From DATJQF01 sp035505995 (GTDB lineage: Bacteria > Bacteroidota > Bacteroidia > Bacteroidales > FEN-979), in assembly GCA_035505995.1 (NCBI GenBank), contig DATJQF010000102.1:1-32259 (forward strand): a DNA stretch of 32,259 nucleotides. The letters run 5' to 3'. The notes under the pieces are model-generated. The model saw only the letters and a program-made list of their open reading frames with translations, did not search any database and had not been told where the DNA came from. Positions 22,705 to 30,766 of this stretch are shown one piece after another (within the stretch, counting starts at the first letter, position 1; each line of letters begins with the position of its first letter). The position numbers and the translations under genes are program-made.

Positions 22705-24141
22705 TTACTTCTCCCCTGTTTCTTCTTTTTTTCCGGTGAAATAGATGTCGAGGGCGGCCAGGATGCCCATGAAGCCCCATACCGGGACCGATGCTTTGTC
22801 GGTGTCGAGGAAATTGTTCATGGTGCCATGGAAGAAATAGGTGATGAGGCCGAGCATGACGACCAGGCCCATGATCCTGATCTCGGGGTGGGTGCCCTTC
22901 CGGTAGACTCTCAGCCCGGTAACCATCATCATGACCACCAGGGCGATCACGCATAACATCCCCAATAATCCGCTTTCCGAGAGCGGACCGATGTATTCGC
23001 TGTGCGCGTTCCCGCGGTCGCCCGCATTGGTGCTGATCATCGTCTTCTCGCTCGAATGCTGGTAGGGTGCATATTCAAACTGGTAGGTGCCGGGGCCGAA
23101 ACCAAAGACCGGGCGTTCGGCGAACATCCGGATCGCCGATTGCCACCGGTTGATCCGTTCAAGGTTTGAATCGTCCGTGGAAATGTTGGAAATCGACTGG
23201 ACGTGCTCTACGAAATTGGCCGAGGAACCCTGCTTGTTCTTTTCCAGCCGGTCCCAGATCTGGTTCTGGAACAGCAGGAATACCCCTGTCAGGAAAAGGA
23301 GCACCAGGAAGATCCATTTGAACTTGATGCGCAGCAAGACGATCAGGAAGACCACGATGGCAAAGGCCAGGCTCACCCAGGCGGCCCGGCTGAACGAGAG
23401 CACCAGCGCACCCAGCAGGACAACCAGCACGAGAAAAGAGAGGAAACGAAACGTCCAGGAATAGATCCGCGTGAAGGATAACCCCGCAAATACCGGGATA
23501 AACAAAGTCAGAACCACCCCGTAGGCGGTATGGTCATTGTAAAAGGGTTCCATCACCCAGTGCCCTGCCTGCTCATCGAATCCGAGCAGGTAATGATGAT
23601 AGGTGGTGTACCCGATGACAAACATCAGCGGAATTGCATACAGCCACATGAAGGTGCGGATATTCCCGGGCTTTTTGAACAACAGGATCCCCAGGAAATA
23701 AAAAGGAACAACGAACCAGAGGCGGGCCAGCAGGTATTTGAAGGAGACCAATGGGATCTGGCTCGTCAAGCTCGTCAGGATCATCCACGTCAGCTGGAGG
23801 AGAATGATGACGGTAAGCGGGTGCCGCAGGATCCTGCGGTCGTAATGACCTTCATAGATCATCTTCACCAGGAACATCACCAGCACGCCGAACAGCAAGG
23901 GCTCGGTCGGAAGAGACACCCCGACCCCGAATTCCTGGTTAGTGATGTTGATGGCTACCGGGGTCAGGAACGTGACCAGGAACAGGATCAGATCCAGCCG
24001 GTAAAAATAAAGGTAGGCCAGCACCAGGAGCGCCGGGATCAGTAAGGCCCAGTAAAGATCCCTTACCAGCAGGTAGGCGTTCACGGCAATGAACAGTCCG
24101 CAGATCAGGTAAACCCAGGTTATTTTTGCACGATCCAGCAA
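22705..24141 (-). CDS. O-antigen ligase / Wzy-type polysaccharide polymerase-like membrane protein
   Basis: A 478-residue inner-membrane protein with about 11-12 hydrophobic helices, for example VYLICGLFIAVNAYLLV, WFVVPFYFLGILLF and LVLVVLLGALVLSFSRAAW. The large periplasmic loop holds MFAERPVFGFGPGTY and GNAHSEYIGPLSESGLLGM, which correspond to the Wzy_C/WaaL motif regions. Such enzymes either polymerise undecaprenyl-linked repeat units or ligate a polymer to lipid A core or protein; sequence alone does not decide between these. The gene follows two Wzz-like genes with a 12-base gap, which favours a polysaccharide polymerisation role. No other glycan-assembly gene follows on this strand. Confidence 0.88.
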   Translation of the reverse strand: MLDRAKITWVYLICGLFIAVNAYLLVRDLYWALLIPALLVLAYLYFYRLDLILFLVTFLTPVAINITNQEFGVGVSLPTEPLLFGVLVMFLVKMIYEGHYDRRILRHPLTVIILLQLTWMILTSLTSQIPLVSFKYLLARLWFVVPFYFLGILLFKKPGNIRTFMWLYAIPLMFVIGYTTYHHYLLGFDEQAGHWVMEPFYNDHTAYGVVLTLFIPVFAGLSFTRIYSWTFRFLSFLVLVVLLGALVLSFSRAAWVSLAFAIVVFLIVLLRIKFKWIFLVLLFLTGVFLLFQNQIWDRLEKNKQGSSANFVEHVQSISNISTDDSNLERINRWQSAIRMFAERPVFGFGPGTYQFEYAPYQHSSEKTMISTNAGDRGNAHSEYIGPLSESGLLGMLCVIALVVMMMVTGLRVYRKGTHPEIRIMGLVVMLGLITYFFHGTMNNFLDTDKASVPVWGFMGILAALDIYFTGKKEETGEK

Positions 24142-24153
24142 GGTTCGGGGGGG

Positions 24154-25125
24154 TTAAGACTTTACGATCTCCGGGTTTCCTTCCTCCGGCTTTCTCCACC
24201 TTTCAATAAACCCGATGACCACGATGGCAAGCAGCAGTACCGCCAGGGTGGAGACCACGACGATCACCCAGCGGACCGGATACGATTTCTTATCGGCCGG
24301 GAACGGCTTATTCAGAACATTGACGAAAGTGTAGTTCCGGTTCCAGTCGAGGACCGCCCGGTCATGGTCCAGCTTGAACTCGCTGTACGACTTGGTGGTG
24401 GCCAGCATCATATCGGATACCAGCTCCCGCTGTCCGCCCTTTTCTTCCAGGTTCTTCTTGAGCCGCTTCACCTCGCCGGCGTTATTGGACCTGGACTCAC
24501 CCGTTCCCAGGTAGGCGCGCATCACTTCCCGGGTCTGGTTCGGGAAATCCAGCAATCCGTACTTCTGACCCAGTTCCTCCGATAATTGAGAGAGTGAATC
24601 CAGCTCTTTCTTCTTCATGTTGACCACCGTGCGGTAATTTACGACCACCTCCCAGAATTTCTCCTTGTGCAGGCTGCGGACCTTATAATTGTACTGGTAC
24701 ATGATCTCGTTCACCATGTCGCAGGCTATTTTCGGATCCTTATCCCAAACTTCGATGGAGACGGCGGAATACGGGGTCTTCGATATCCTGACGTTCTGCC
24801 CGTATTCCCAAAGCATGGTGCTGGTGTAATATTTATAATTGCGGTCGATCCCGTAATGCTGGGGCAGGTCGAACTTCGTGATGATGCTGTCGCGGATCTC
24901 CTTCGACTGCAGCATCTGGATCATCTGCTCGGTCTCGGTTTCATCGGAATAGGGAGAGATATTGGAAGGATAGACGATAGCGAACGACTTGTACAGGGGG
25001 GTGATGAAGATCGGGCTGGAGAAGAAGACCGCGAGCAGGACGGTGACGATGATAATCACAATCAGGTGGATCTTCCAGCGGATCAGGATCGCGAGGATGT
25101 TTTTACTTTTAAAGAGATCTTCCAT
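24154..25125 (-). CDS. Wzz-type polysaccharide co-polymerase, copy 2
   Basis: The ATG at 25125 (323 aa, MEDLFKSKN) is preferred because upstream codons overlap the previous gene. The protein has two transmembrane helices, at about 17-40 (HLIVIIIVTVLLAVFF) and near 285-310 (VIVVVSTLAVLLLAIVVIGF), flanking a mostly helical periplasmic domain. Just before the second helix is PADKKSYPVRW, the Pro-containing motif of Wzz proteins. These set the chain length of O-antigen or similar polymers. It shares blocks with the neighbour upstream (HYGID, DKDP, KKSYPV), so the pair arose by duplication. There is no C-terminal tyrosine-kinase domain. Confidence 0.88.
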   Translation of the reverse strand: MEDLFKSKNILAILIRWKIHLIVIIIVTVLLAVFFSSPIFITPLYKSFAIVYPSNISPYSDETETEQMIQMLQSKEIRDSIITKFDLPQHYGIDRNYKYYTSTMLWEYGQNVRISKTPYSAVSIEVWDKDPKIACDMVNEIMYQYNYKVRSLHKEKFWEVVVNYRTVVNMKKKELDSLSQLSEELGQKYGLLDFPNQTREVMRAYLGTGESRSNNAGEVKRLKKNLEEKGGQRELVSDMMLATTKSYSEFKLDHDRAVLDWNRNYTFVNVLNKPFPADKKSYPVRWVIVVVSTLAVLLLAIVVIGFIERWRKPEEGNPEIVKS

Positions 25126-25159
25126 AGGATGATTTATTTCGTGTTTCTTTTGAAGGGTT

Positions 25160-26200
25160 CTAGCTGACCTGGAATTTCTTCCGGGATTTATAAAGGGTGA
25201 TCTTTTCAACGATCAGGATGACGAAGATCGCCAGCAACAGGGCGCAGATGGTGGTTACCAGCATGATCAGCCACTGCACCGGGTAAGATTTCTTCTCAGC
25301 CTTGTAAGCGTCGCTAACGACAAATTTCTGCGGGAGGTTCTCCTCGGCATCTACCTTGGCCTGCTTGTATTTTGACTGGAGAAGCGTCAGCTGGTCGGTC
25401 TTGAATTCGAGGGCGTTTTTCAACGAAAGATAAATACCTCCGTATTTCCCCAGGATATCCAGCTTTTTCTGGATGGCCGCGGCTCCCGCACGGTTGTTAT
25501 TCATCAGGGCGACCGCCAGTTGCTGGTTCAGGACCTGAGATTGATACTCCACGTCATTCACTCCCAGTTCCCCCAGTTTGACCAGGGAATCCACGATGAC
25601 ATTCACATCCTGCTTCAGGCTGTTATATTCCTGTTCCACGATCCGGAATCCCTGGATCGCGCGTTGCCGCTGCATTTCGTTCTTTACCGAGTCCAGCAGG
25701 GAAGCGATGGAATTGGCGATGTCGGCCGCCATCTGGGGATCCTTGTCCAGTACCGAGATCTTCACGGCCATGAATTCCGTCCTCCGGAACGTGATATTCC
25801 GGTCGTATTCACGGTACAGCTGGGAATTTTTATACCGGGAGGTGCTGTCGATCCCGTAATGCTCCATCAGGTTGAATTTCCGGATTACCCTGTCGCGGAT
25901 GCGGTTGGAATTCAGGATCTGCAACAGTTGTTCCGCCTGCTCATCCTCCCCGAAACTCATCAGGTCCTGGCCCTTGCTGGGCTGTTCGCTCAATAGCGCC
26001 TTGGAGATCGCGTTCGTGCTCGCAGGGAAGAGGATGACAGTGGATTGGTATTTCGGTGTGATAAACCACGGAAGAGAAAAAAACCAGGAGAAGATCAGCG
26101 CCGCCAGCCCGACGATCAGGAGAGGTTTGCGGTAACGGTACAGGAATATGATCAGGCTGGAGGAATTGAAATCTTCATTCCTTTTAACTTCATTTATCAT
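25160..26200 (-). CDS. Wzz-type polysaccharide co-polymerase, copy 1
   Basis: The ATG at 26200 (346 aa, MINEVKRNED) is chosen because a well-placed promoter lies just upstream and the longer reading has no Wzz features. The first helix is at about 33-50 (LLIVGLAALIFSWFFSL) and the second near the C-terminus (LIMLVTTICALLLAIFVILI). The periplasmic part includes FGEDEQAEQLLQILNS, HYGIDSTSRYKNS and a coiled-coil-prone region around residues 190-280. KKSYPVQWL precedes helix two. It is the lead gene of a three-gene minus-strand unit with the second Wzz and the ligase. Its role is to control polymer length in the inner membrane. No Wza exporter or autokinase is nearby. Confidence 0.88.
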   Translation of the reverse strand: MINEVKRNEDFNSSSLIIFLYRYRKPLLIVGLAALIFSWFFSLPWFITPKYQSTVILFPASTNAISKALLSEQPSKGQDLMSFGEDEQAEQLLQILNSNRIRDRVIRKFNLMEHYGIDSTSRYKNSQLYREYDRNITFRRTEFMAVKISVLDKDPQMAADIANSIASLLDSVKNEMQRQRAIQGFRIVEQEYNSLKQDVNVIVDSLVKLGELGVNDVEYQSQVLNQQLAVALMNNNRAGAAAIQKKLDILGKYGGIYLSLKNALEFKTDQLTLLQSKYKQAKVDAEENLPQKFVVSDAYKAEKKSYPVQWLIMLVTTICALLLAIFVILIVEKITLYKSRKKFQVS

Positions 26201-26221
26201 AACAATATATGAATTTGCTGC

Positions 26222-26252
26222 CAAATTTAGGGAATTTTCTGATATTACCAAT
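26222..26252 (-). promoter_or_regulatory. Predicted promoter of the wzz-wzz-ligase unit
   Basis: On the minus strand, ATTG (26252-26249) is followed by exactly 19 bases and a perfect TAAATTTG (26229-26222). A start near 26216 gives a leader of about 16 bases before the ATG at 26200. This also argues against the longer reading that would start at 26404. Confidence 0.6.
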
Positions 26253-26607
26253 GGTCCTTCTTCCGCAGGAAATGAAGCCTGTGAGCGGTCTTCCCGGAGG
26301 ATTCGCAGCAGGGACCGGAAATGGAGGAGCCTCCGGACAGATGCCCGGGCGAAAGAAAGCAGGATCTTCATGACCAGGATGCCCGGGAAATGCCTGGTCG
26401 GCAAATGATGGTTTTAAGCAATATTCCGGTTGTTGAAATAAGTGATCCCGGGGCCGGGTTGGTTAGAAATCTCCGCTGCATGAGTGATGGCAGAAAGCTC
26501 CAGGGGGCGAAACTTTTACCCTGCACTTCAAAAAAAATTAAGATATTTGCTAAAAAGTAACGATTTAATTTACTCATTGACAACCTCTGTAACGCGGCCG
26601 GACGCTG
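26253..26607. other. Intergenic region between divergent polysaccharide genes
   Basis: About 355 bases separate the wzz promoter from the glycosyltransferase start. I see no convincing gene, RNA or repeat. The part from 26260 to 26510 is as GC-rich as coding DNA but yields only featureless short frames. From 26520 to 26585 it is AT-rich, as expected for the glycosyltransferase promoter, yet no clean TTTG-N19-TAnnTTTG match is present. Confidence 0.5.
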
Positions 26608-27738
26608 ATGAACATTGCTGTAAACACCCGCCTGCTCATTAAGGATAAACTGGAAGGGATCGGCTGGTTCACTTTTGAGTCGCTGAAGCGGATCACGGTG
26701 CAGCACCCGGAGCACCGGTTCTTCTTCATCTTCGACCGCCCTTACGATCCCGCCTTCCTTTTCTCTGACAATATCACTCCCTTCGTCCTGTTTCCGCCTG
26801 CCCGGCATCCCCTGCTTTTTTGCATCTGGTTCGATATCGCGTTGCCGCGACTGCTGAACCGGCTTAAACCCGACCTGTTCCTTTCGCCCGACGGGTTCCT
26901 TTCCCTGCATACCCGGGTGAAGTCGCTCGCCGTTTTCCATGACCTCAATTTTGAGCATTATCCCGAAGACCTTCCCTACTGGTATTACCGCTATTACCAT
27001 CATTACTTCCCGAAGTTCGCCCGGAAAGCCGCGAGGATTGCTACAGTTTCAAAGTATTCCCGGGAGGATATCAGCCGTCAGTACGGGGTGGACCCGGAAA
27101 AGATCGATGTGGTCTATAACGGCGCGAATGAGCAATTCGGGCCCCTGACCGCGGGGGAACAGCAGGCCGTCCGGGATAAATACACGGGAGGCGCCCCCTA
27201 TTTTATCTTTATAGGGTCCCTTCATCCCCGGAAGAACCTCGTCAACCTGTTCCGGGCCTTTGATCTTTTCAGGGAGTCCCGTCCCTCGACGGTGAAGCTC
27301 CTCATCGTGGGCGCGAAGAAATGGTGGACCCGTCCGATCAACCAGGCATTCGGGGAGATGAAGCACCGGGATGAGGTCGTCTTCTCCGGGAGGGCGGGAG
27401 CCGCAGATCTTGGGAAAATGCTGGCTTCCTCCCTGGCGCTGACCTATGTCTCCTACTTTGAAGGCTTCGGGATCCCGATCGTGGAAGCCTTCCGGTGCCG
27501 GACCGCCATCATCACCTCCAACGTCACCTCCATGCCCGAAGTGGCCGGGGAGGCGGCGCTGCTCGTGGATCCCTTTGATCCGGAAAGCATCGCCAAAGCC
27601 ATGAGGGACTTGTATGACAGCAGCGAACTCCGTGAAGAGCTGATTCGCAGGGGAACGCTGCGGCAATCCCTGTTCTCCTGGCAGCAAACCGCTGATCTGC
27701 TCTGGCAATCGATTGAAAAAGCAATCCAAACCGACTGA
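26608..27738 (+). CDS. Family 4 glycosyltransferase (GT-B fold)
   Basis: A 376-residue cytosolic or membrane-associated glycosyltransferase. The N-terminal acceptor domain begins MNIAVNTRLLIKDKLEGIG and contains SLAVFHDLNFEHYP and ARIATVSKYSREDI. The C-terminal donor domain begins near FIFIGSLHPRKNL. The E-X7-E nucleotide-sugar motif is visible as EGFGIPIVE, followed by TSNVTSMPEVAGEAALLVDP. These are hallmarks of retaining GT4 enzymes that build LPS or exopolysaccharide. The sugar donor and acceptor cannot be read. It lies divergently from the wzz/ligase unit and 6 bases before purD, with which it is probably co-transcribed. Confidence 0.92.
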   Translation: MNIAVNTRLLIKDKLEGIGWFTFESLKRITVQHPEHRFFFIFDRPYDPAFLFSDNITPFVLFPPARHPLLFCIWFDIALPRLLNRLKPDLFLSPDGFLSLHTRVKSLAVFHDLNFEHYPEDLPYWYYRYYHHYFPKFARKAARIATVSKYSREDISRQYGVDPEKIDVVYNGANEQFGPLTAGEQQAVRDKYTGGAPYFIFIGSLHPRKNLVNLFRAFDLFRESRPSTVKLLIVGAKKWWTRPINQAFGEMKHRDEVVFSGRAGAADLGKMLASSLALTYVSYFEGFGIPIVEAFRCRTAIITSNVTSMPEVAGEAALLVDPFDPESIAKAMRDLYDSSELREELIRRGTLRQSLFSWQQTADLLWQSIEKAIQTD

Positions 27739-27744
27739 TATCCT

Positions 27745-29022
27745 ATGAAAATCCTGCTGCTGGGTTCGGGAGGAAGAGAGCACGCCCTGGCGTGGAAAAT
27801 GGCTCAAAGTCCGCTGCTGACCCGGCTGTTCATCGCCCCGGGCAACGCAGGCACCGCTTCTGCCGGGACCAATGTGAAAATAGCCGTCCAGGACTTCCCC
27901 GCGATCCGTGATTTTGTGCTGGCAGCGGGGATAGAGATGGTTGTGGTGGGACCGGAAGATCCGCTGGTGAAGGGGATCCACGATTATTTCCTTGCCAATG
28001 ACCGGCTGAGCAGGATCCCGGTTATCGGGCCCGTGCAGCAGTCAGCCTTGCTCGAAGGGTCCAAGGACTTTGCCAAGAGCTTCATGATGAAGCATGGCAT
28101 CCCAACGGCCGCCTACCGGACTTTCAAGAAAGAGACCCTCGGCGAAGGATTGCAGTTCCTCGCTTCCCTGGCACCTCCTTACGTGCTGAAAGCCGACGGG
28201 CTGGCGGCCGGCAAAGGAGTGATCATCTGCCCAACCCGGGAGGAAGCTTCGGCCGAGCTCACCTCCATGCTCCGGGATGCCCGCTTCGGGGAAGCCTCCC
28301 GCCGGGTGATCATCGAGGAATTCCTGCAGGGCATTGAGCTTTCTGCGTTTGTGCTGACGGACGGCGACACCTACCTTATCCTGCCGGAAGCCAAGGATTA
28401 TAAAAAGATCGGAGAGGGCGATACCGGCCCCAATACGGGAGGCATGGGTTCCGTTTCACCGGTGCCGTTCGCCGGAGGCGAATTCATGAAGAAGGTAGAG
28501 GAACAGGTGATCCGGCCGACCCTTCAGGGCCTGAAATCGGAAGGACTGGACTACCGGGGCTTTATCTTTTTCGGCCTGATGAACCGGAACGGAGACCCGT
28601 ATGTCATCGAATATAATTGCCGGATGGGGGATCCGGAGGCGGAGTCGGTTCTGCCCCGCATTAAGAATGACCTGGTAGATCTGTTTATCGCGACGTCGCA
28701 AAGAAAGCTGCATACCAGGAAAATAGAGGTCGATCCCCGTTTTGCGGCAACCGTGATGCTGGTATCAGAAGGATATCCCGGGGAATATGAAAAGGGAAAA
28801 TCCGTCACCGGGCTTGAGAACGTGAAGGAAAGTCTGCTGTTCCATTCGGGAACCGCCGTGGGCCGGGAATCGGGTTCCGTCGTATCCGCCGGCGGCAGGG
28901 TCATCGCGGTAACCTCCTTCGGTGCGAGCCTGAAGGAAGCGCTGACCGCCTCCTACCGGAGCGCCGGAATGATTCAATTTGAAGGAAAATCCTACCGCCG
29001 GGATATCGGCTTTGATCTGTAA
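27745..29022 (+). CDS. purD: Phosphoribosylamine-glycine ligase (GAR synthetase)
   Basis: PurD catalyses the ATP-dependent joining of glycine to phosphoribosylamine, the second step of purine synthesis. At 425 residues it is full length. The N-terminal domain starts KILLLGSGGREHALAWK, with GNAGT and VVVGPEDPLVKG. The ATP-grasp region includes KDFAKSFMMKHGIPTA, LKADGLAAGKGVIIC and EEFLQGIELSAFVLTDG. The metal and ATP site is in GPNTGGMGSVSP and EYNCRMGDPE. It is preceded by the glycosyltransferase at 6 bases, and the 53-base gap after its stop is almost filled by an octamer array. Confidence 0.98.
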   Translation: MKILLLGSGGREHALAWKMAQSPLLTRLFIAPGNAGTASAGTNVKIAVQDFPAIRDFVLAAGIEMVVVGPEDPLVKGIHDYFLANDRLSRIPVIGPVQQSALLEGSKDFAKSFMMKHGIPTAAYRTFKKETLGEGLQFLASLAPPYVLKADGLAAGKGVIICPTREEASAELTSMLRDARFGEASRRVIIEEFLQGIELSAFVLTDGDTYLILPEAKDYKKIGEGDTGPNTGGMGSVSPVPFAGGEFMKKVEEQVIRPTLQGLKSEGLDYRGFIFFGLMNRNGDPYVIEYNCRMGDPEAESVLPRIKNDLVDLFIATSQRKLHTRKIEVDPRFAATVMLVSEGYPGEYEKGKSVTGLENVKESLLFHSGTAVGRESGSVVSAGGRVIAVTSFGASLKEALTASYRSAGMIQFEGKSYRRDIGFDL

Positions 29023-29032
29023 AGCTGACCCG

Positions 29033-29072
29033 GTGACTTGGTGACTTGGTGACTTGTTGACTTGGTGACTTA
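29033..29072 (+). repeat. Octamer tandem array, 5 copies of GTGACTTG
   Basis: Five head-to-tail 8-base units at 29033, 29041, 29049, 29057 and 29065 read GTGACTTG three times, then TTGACTTG and GTGACTTA. Read on the minus strand they are GTCACCAA-type units with one GTCAACAA, the same octamer as at 13766-13797. The array ends 3 bases before the ATG at 29076, so it forms the whole upstream translation-initiation region of that gene. Confidence 0.95.
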
Positions 29073-29075
29073 AAT

Positions 29076-30065
29076 ATGTTCATCCGCTTCTTCCAGAAAA
29101 GTTTTGCCTCGCAGTACAGCGTGATCATTGTGACCGGGCTGCTGCTCTGGGGAAAGGCTTTTTTCACACCGCCCGTGATGCCGGCCCCCTCCGGGGTGGT
29201 TCCCCTTTATGCACTTCTGTACACGCTGCTGAACGGGATCCCCCTTCTCAGCGCCGTCCTGGGATTCCTCCTTACCCTTGCATCCGCCTTCCTGCTGAAT
29301 GACCTTCTGACCCGTAACAATATCCTTCTCAAAAATTCCTCCCTGGCCGCTTTCATTTTTGTGATCCTCGCCAGCTACTACCCGGCTTTCCTTACGCTGC
29401 ACCCGGTGAACATCTGCATTTTTCTCCTTCTGATGATCCTGCGGACCCTGATGGGATCCTACGACCGGAACGAGTTCCTGGATCTTACCTATTCGGCGGG
29501 ATTCCTCACCGCGATCGGCGCACTGTTCTACCAGCCTTTCCTCTTTTTTACGATCCTGCTGTTCGTGGCGCTCATCCTTTTCCGTTCCACCGGCTGGAGA
29601 GACTATCTGACCCTTCTGATCGGGTTGGCGACGCCTTTCATTTTCCTGGGAGTTTACTATTTCTGGTTCGACAGGTTCATGGCGCGGACCTTCATTTACC
29701 TGCATTCGTATGCGATCCATTTCAAGGTGGAATATGTGAAAGGGACCATCTATTTCATCCTGACCGGAATCCTGCTGTTGCTCATGATCATAGGGCTGAT
29801 CAGCGGGTTCGGACGGTTCTCGGAGAAGACGATCGAGATCCGCTCGAAAGCCTACCTGGTCAACTGGGTGTTCCTGGTCGTCCTGTTTTCAGCCCCTTTC
29901 GCAAATATCAACCTGTCGTTCCATTTCCTGCTGATGATCATCCCGCTGTCTTCTGTCTATACAGCCTTCATGCTCAGGCTCAGGAAGCCGTTCTGGCAGG
30001 AGCTGGCATTTTTGTTCTTCTTTCTCTTTATCCTGGTGCATAATTCGTTGTATGAATTCTTCTGA
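29076..30065 (+). CDS. Polytopic membrane protein, DUF6427-like
   Basis: A 329-residue protein dominated by about 9-10 hydrophobic segments, among them SVIIVTGLLLWGKAFF, AAFIFVILASYYPAFL, FFTILLFVALILF and YFILTGILLLLMIIGLI. It has no known catalytic motif. The opening MFIRFFQKSFASQYSV, the NLLTRNN-like loop (NDLLTRNNILL) and the position after purD resemble the Bacteroidota DUF6427 family as I remember it; a profile search is needed to settle this. The function is unknown. The start codon directly follows the octamer array. rnhB begins 12 bases after its stop. Confidence 0.72.
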   Translation: MFIRFFQKSFASQYSVIIVTGLLLWGKAFFTPPVMPAPSGVVPLYALLYTLLNGIPLLSAVLGFLLTLASAFLLNDLLTRNNILLKNSSLAAFIFVILASYYPAFLTLHPVNICIFLLLMILRTLMGSYDRNEFLDLTYSAGFLTAIGALFYQPFLFFTILLFVALILFRSTGWRDYLTLLIGLATPFIFLGVYYFWFDRFMARTFIYLHSYAIHFKVEYVKGTIYFILTGILLLLMIIGLISGFGRFSEKTIEIRSKAYLVNWVFLVVLFSAPFANINLSFHFLLMIIPLSSVYTAFMLRLRKPFWQELAFLFFFLFILVHNSLYEFF

Positions 30066-30077
30066 ACCGGTCGCAGC

Positions 30078-30674
30078 ATGCTGAAAAGCTATTATACGGA
30101 AGACATGACCGAAGCGGGATGTGATGAAGCCGGCAGGGGCTGCCTGGCAGGACCGGTTTTTGCAGCGGCCGTGATCCTGCCCAGGGATTTCCGGAACGAA
30201 GAGCTGAGGGACTCCAAAAAACTGACCGTAAAACAGAGGCTGGAGCTCCGTACCCTCATTCAATCCTCCGCCCTGGCCTGGTCCGTATCCCGTGTGGAAG
30301 CGGAGATCATCGACCGGATCAATATCCTGAATGCATCTTTCTTAGCCATGCATCAGGCAGTCAGGGGATTGGGAATGCCGCCCCAGCTTCTGCTCATCGA
30401 CGGGAACCGGTTCGAGCCCTTTCCCGGGATCCCCCATATCTGCGTGATCCGGGGTGACGATCAGTATCTGTCGATCGCAGCGGCTTCGGTACTGGCGAAG
30501 ACCTACCGGGATGAATACATGCTTTCCCTGCACGAATTGTTCCCGCAATATCACTGGAACCGGAACAAGGGATATTCCTGCAAGCTGCACCGGGAAGGCA
30601 TCATGAAATACGGCTCCTGTGTCCACCACCGGCAGAGCTTTAACCTGGTGGGACAACTGAAGCTGGAGTTTTAA
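30078..30674 (+). CDS. rnhB: Ribonuclease HII
   Basis: RNase HII cuts the RNA strand of RNA-DNA hybrids and removes single ribonucleotides from DNA. The 198-residue protein has the family motif TEAGCDEAGRGCLAGPV with catalytic D16 and E17, then DSKKLT, LLIDGN with D108, SIAAASVLAKTYRDEYM with D145, and YHWNRNKGYSCKLH near the C-terminus. The length is normal. It is the last gene of the glycosyltransferase-purD-DUF6427-rnhB run, and an A/T-rich hairpin overlaps its stop codon. Confidence 0.97.
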   Translation: MLKSYYTEDMTEAGCDEAGRGCLAGPVFAAAVILPRDFRNEELRDSKKLTVKQRLELRTLIQSSALAWSVSRVEAEIIDRINILNASFLAMHQAVRGLGMPPQLLLIDGNRFEPFPGIPHICVIRGDDQYLSIAAASVLAKTYRDEYMLSLHELFPQYHWNRNKGYSCKLHREGIMKYGSCVHHRQSFNLVGQLKLEF

Positions 30675-30694
30675 TTAACAGGTTTCTGTTAATT
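30673..30694 (+). terminator. Hairpin overlapping the rnhB stop
   Basis: AATTAACAG (30673-30681) and CTGTTAATT (30686-30694) form a perfect 9-base-pair stem with a GTTT loop, then TTAATTT. It lies at the end of the four-gene unit and before the next predicted promoter. The stem is AT-rich, so it may be a weak terminator or an mRNA 3' end. Confidence 0.5.
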
Positions 30695-30733
30695 TAATTT
30701 CCTTCTTTCCTGCCAGGTATTGCGGTTTCCCTT

Positions 30734-30741
30734 TATTTTTG
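30734..30741 (+). promoter_or_regulatory. Predicted -7 box of the last gene
   Basis: TATTTTTG matches TAnnTTTG exactly, 25 bases before the GTG at 30767. The position 19 bases upstream reads TGCC, so there is no usable -33 box at the standard spacing. Confidence 0.35.
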
Positions 30742-30766
30742 AGCAGTTTATGACATCCGTACCGGT

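Noticed and set aside
22684..22711. Inverted repeat GAAGTAA...TTACTTC between the convergent lpxD-like and ligase genes
   Set aside because: Both proteins end in Lys-stop encoded as AAG TAA on opposite strands, which creates the 7-base match by itself. The 14-base loop does not pair and no T-run follows, so a terminator is not supported.
26201..26404. N-terminal extension of the first Wzz-like gene from an ATG at 26404
   Set aside because: The extra 68 residues have no Wzz features, and a well-matched promoter (26222-26252) lies inside this stretch, just upstream of the ATG at 26200.
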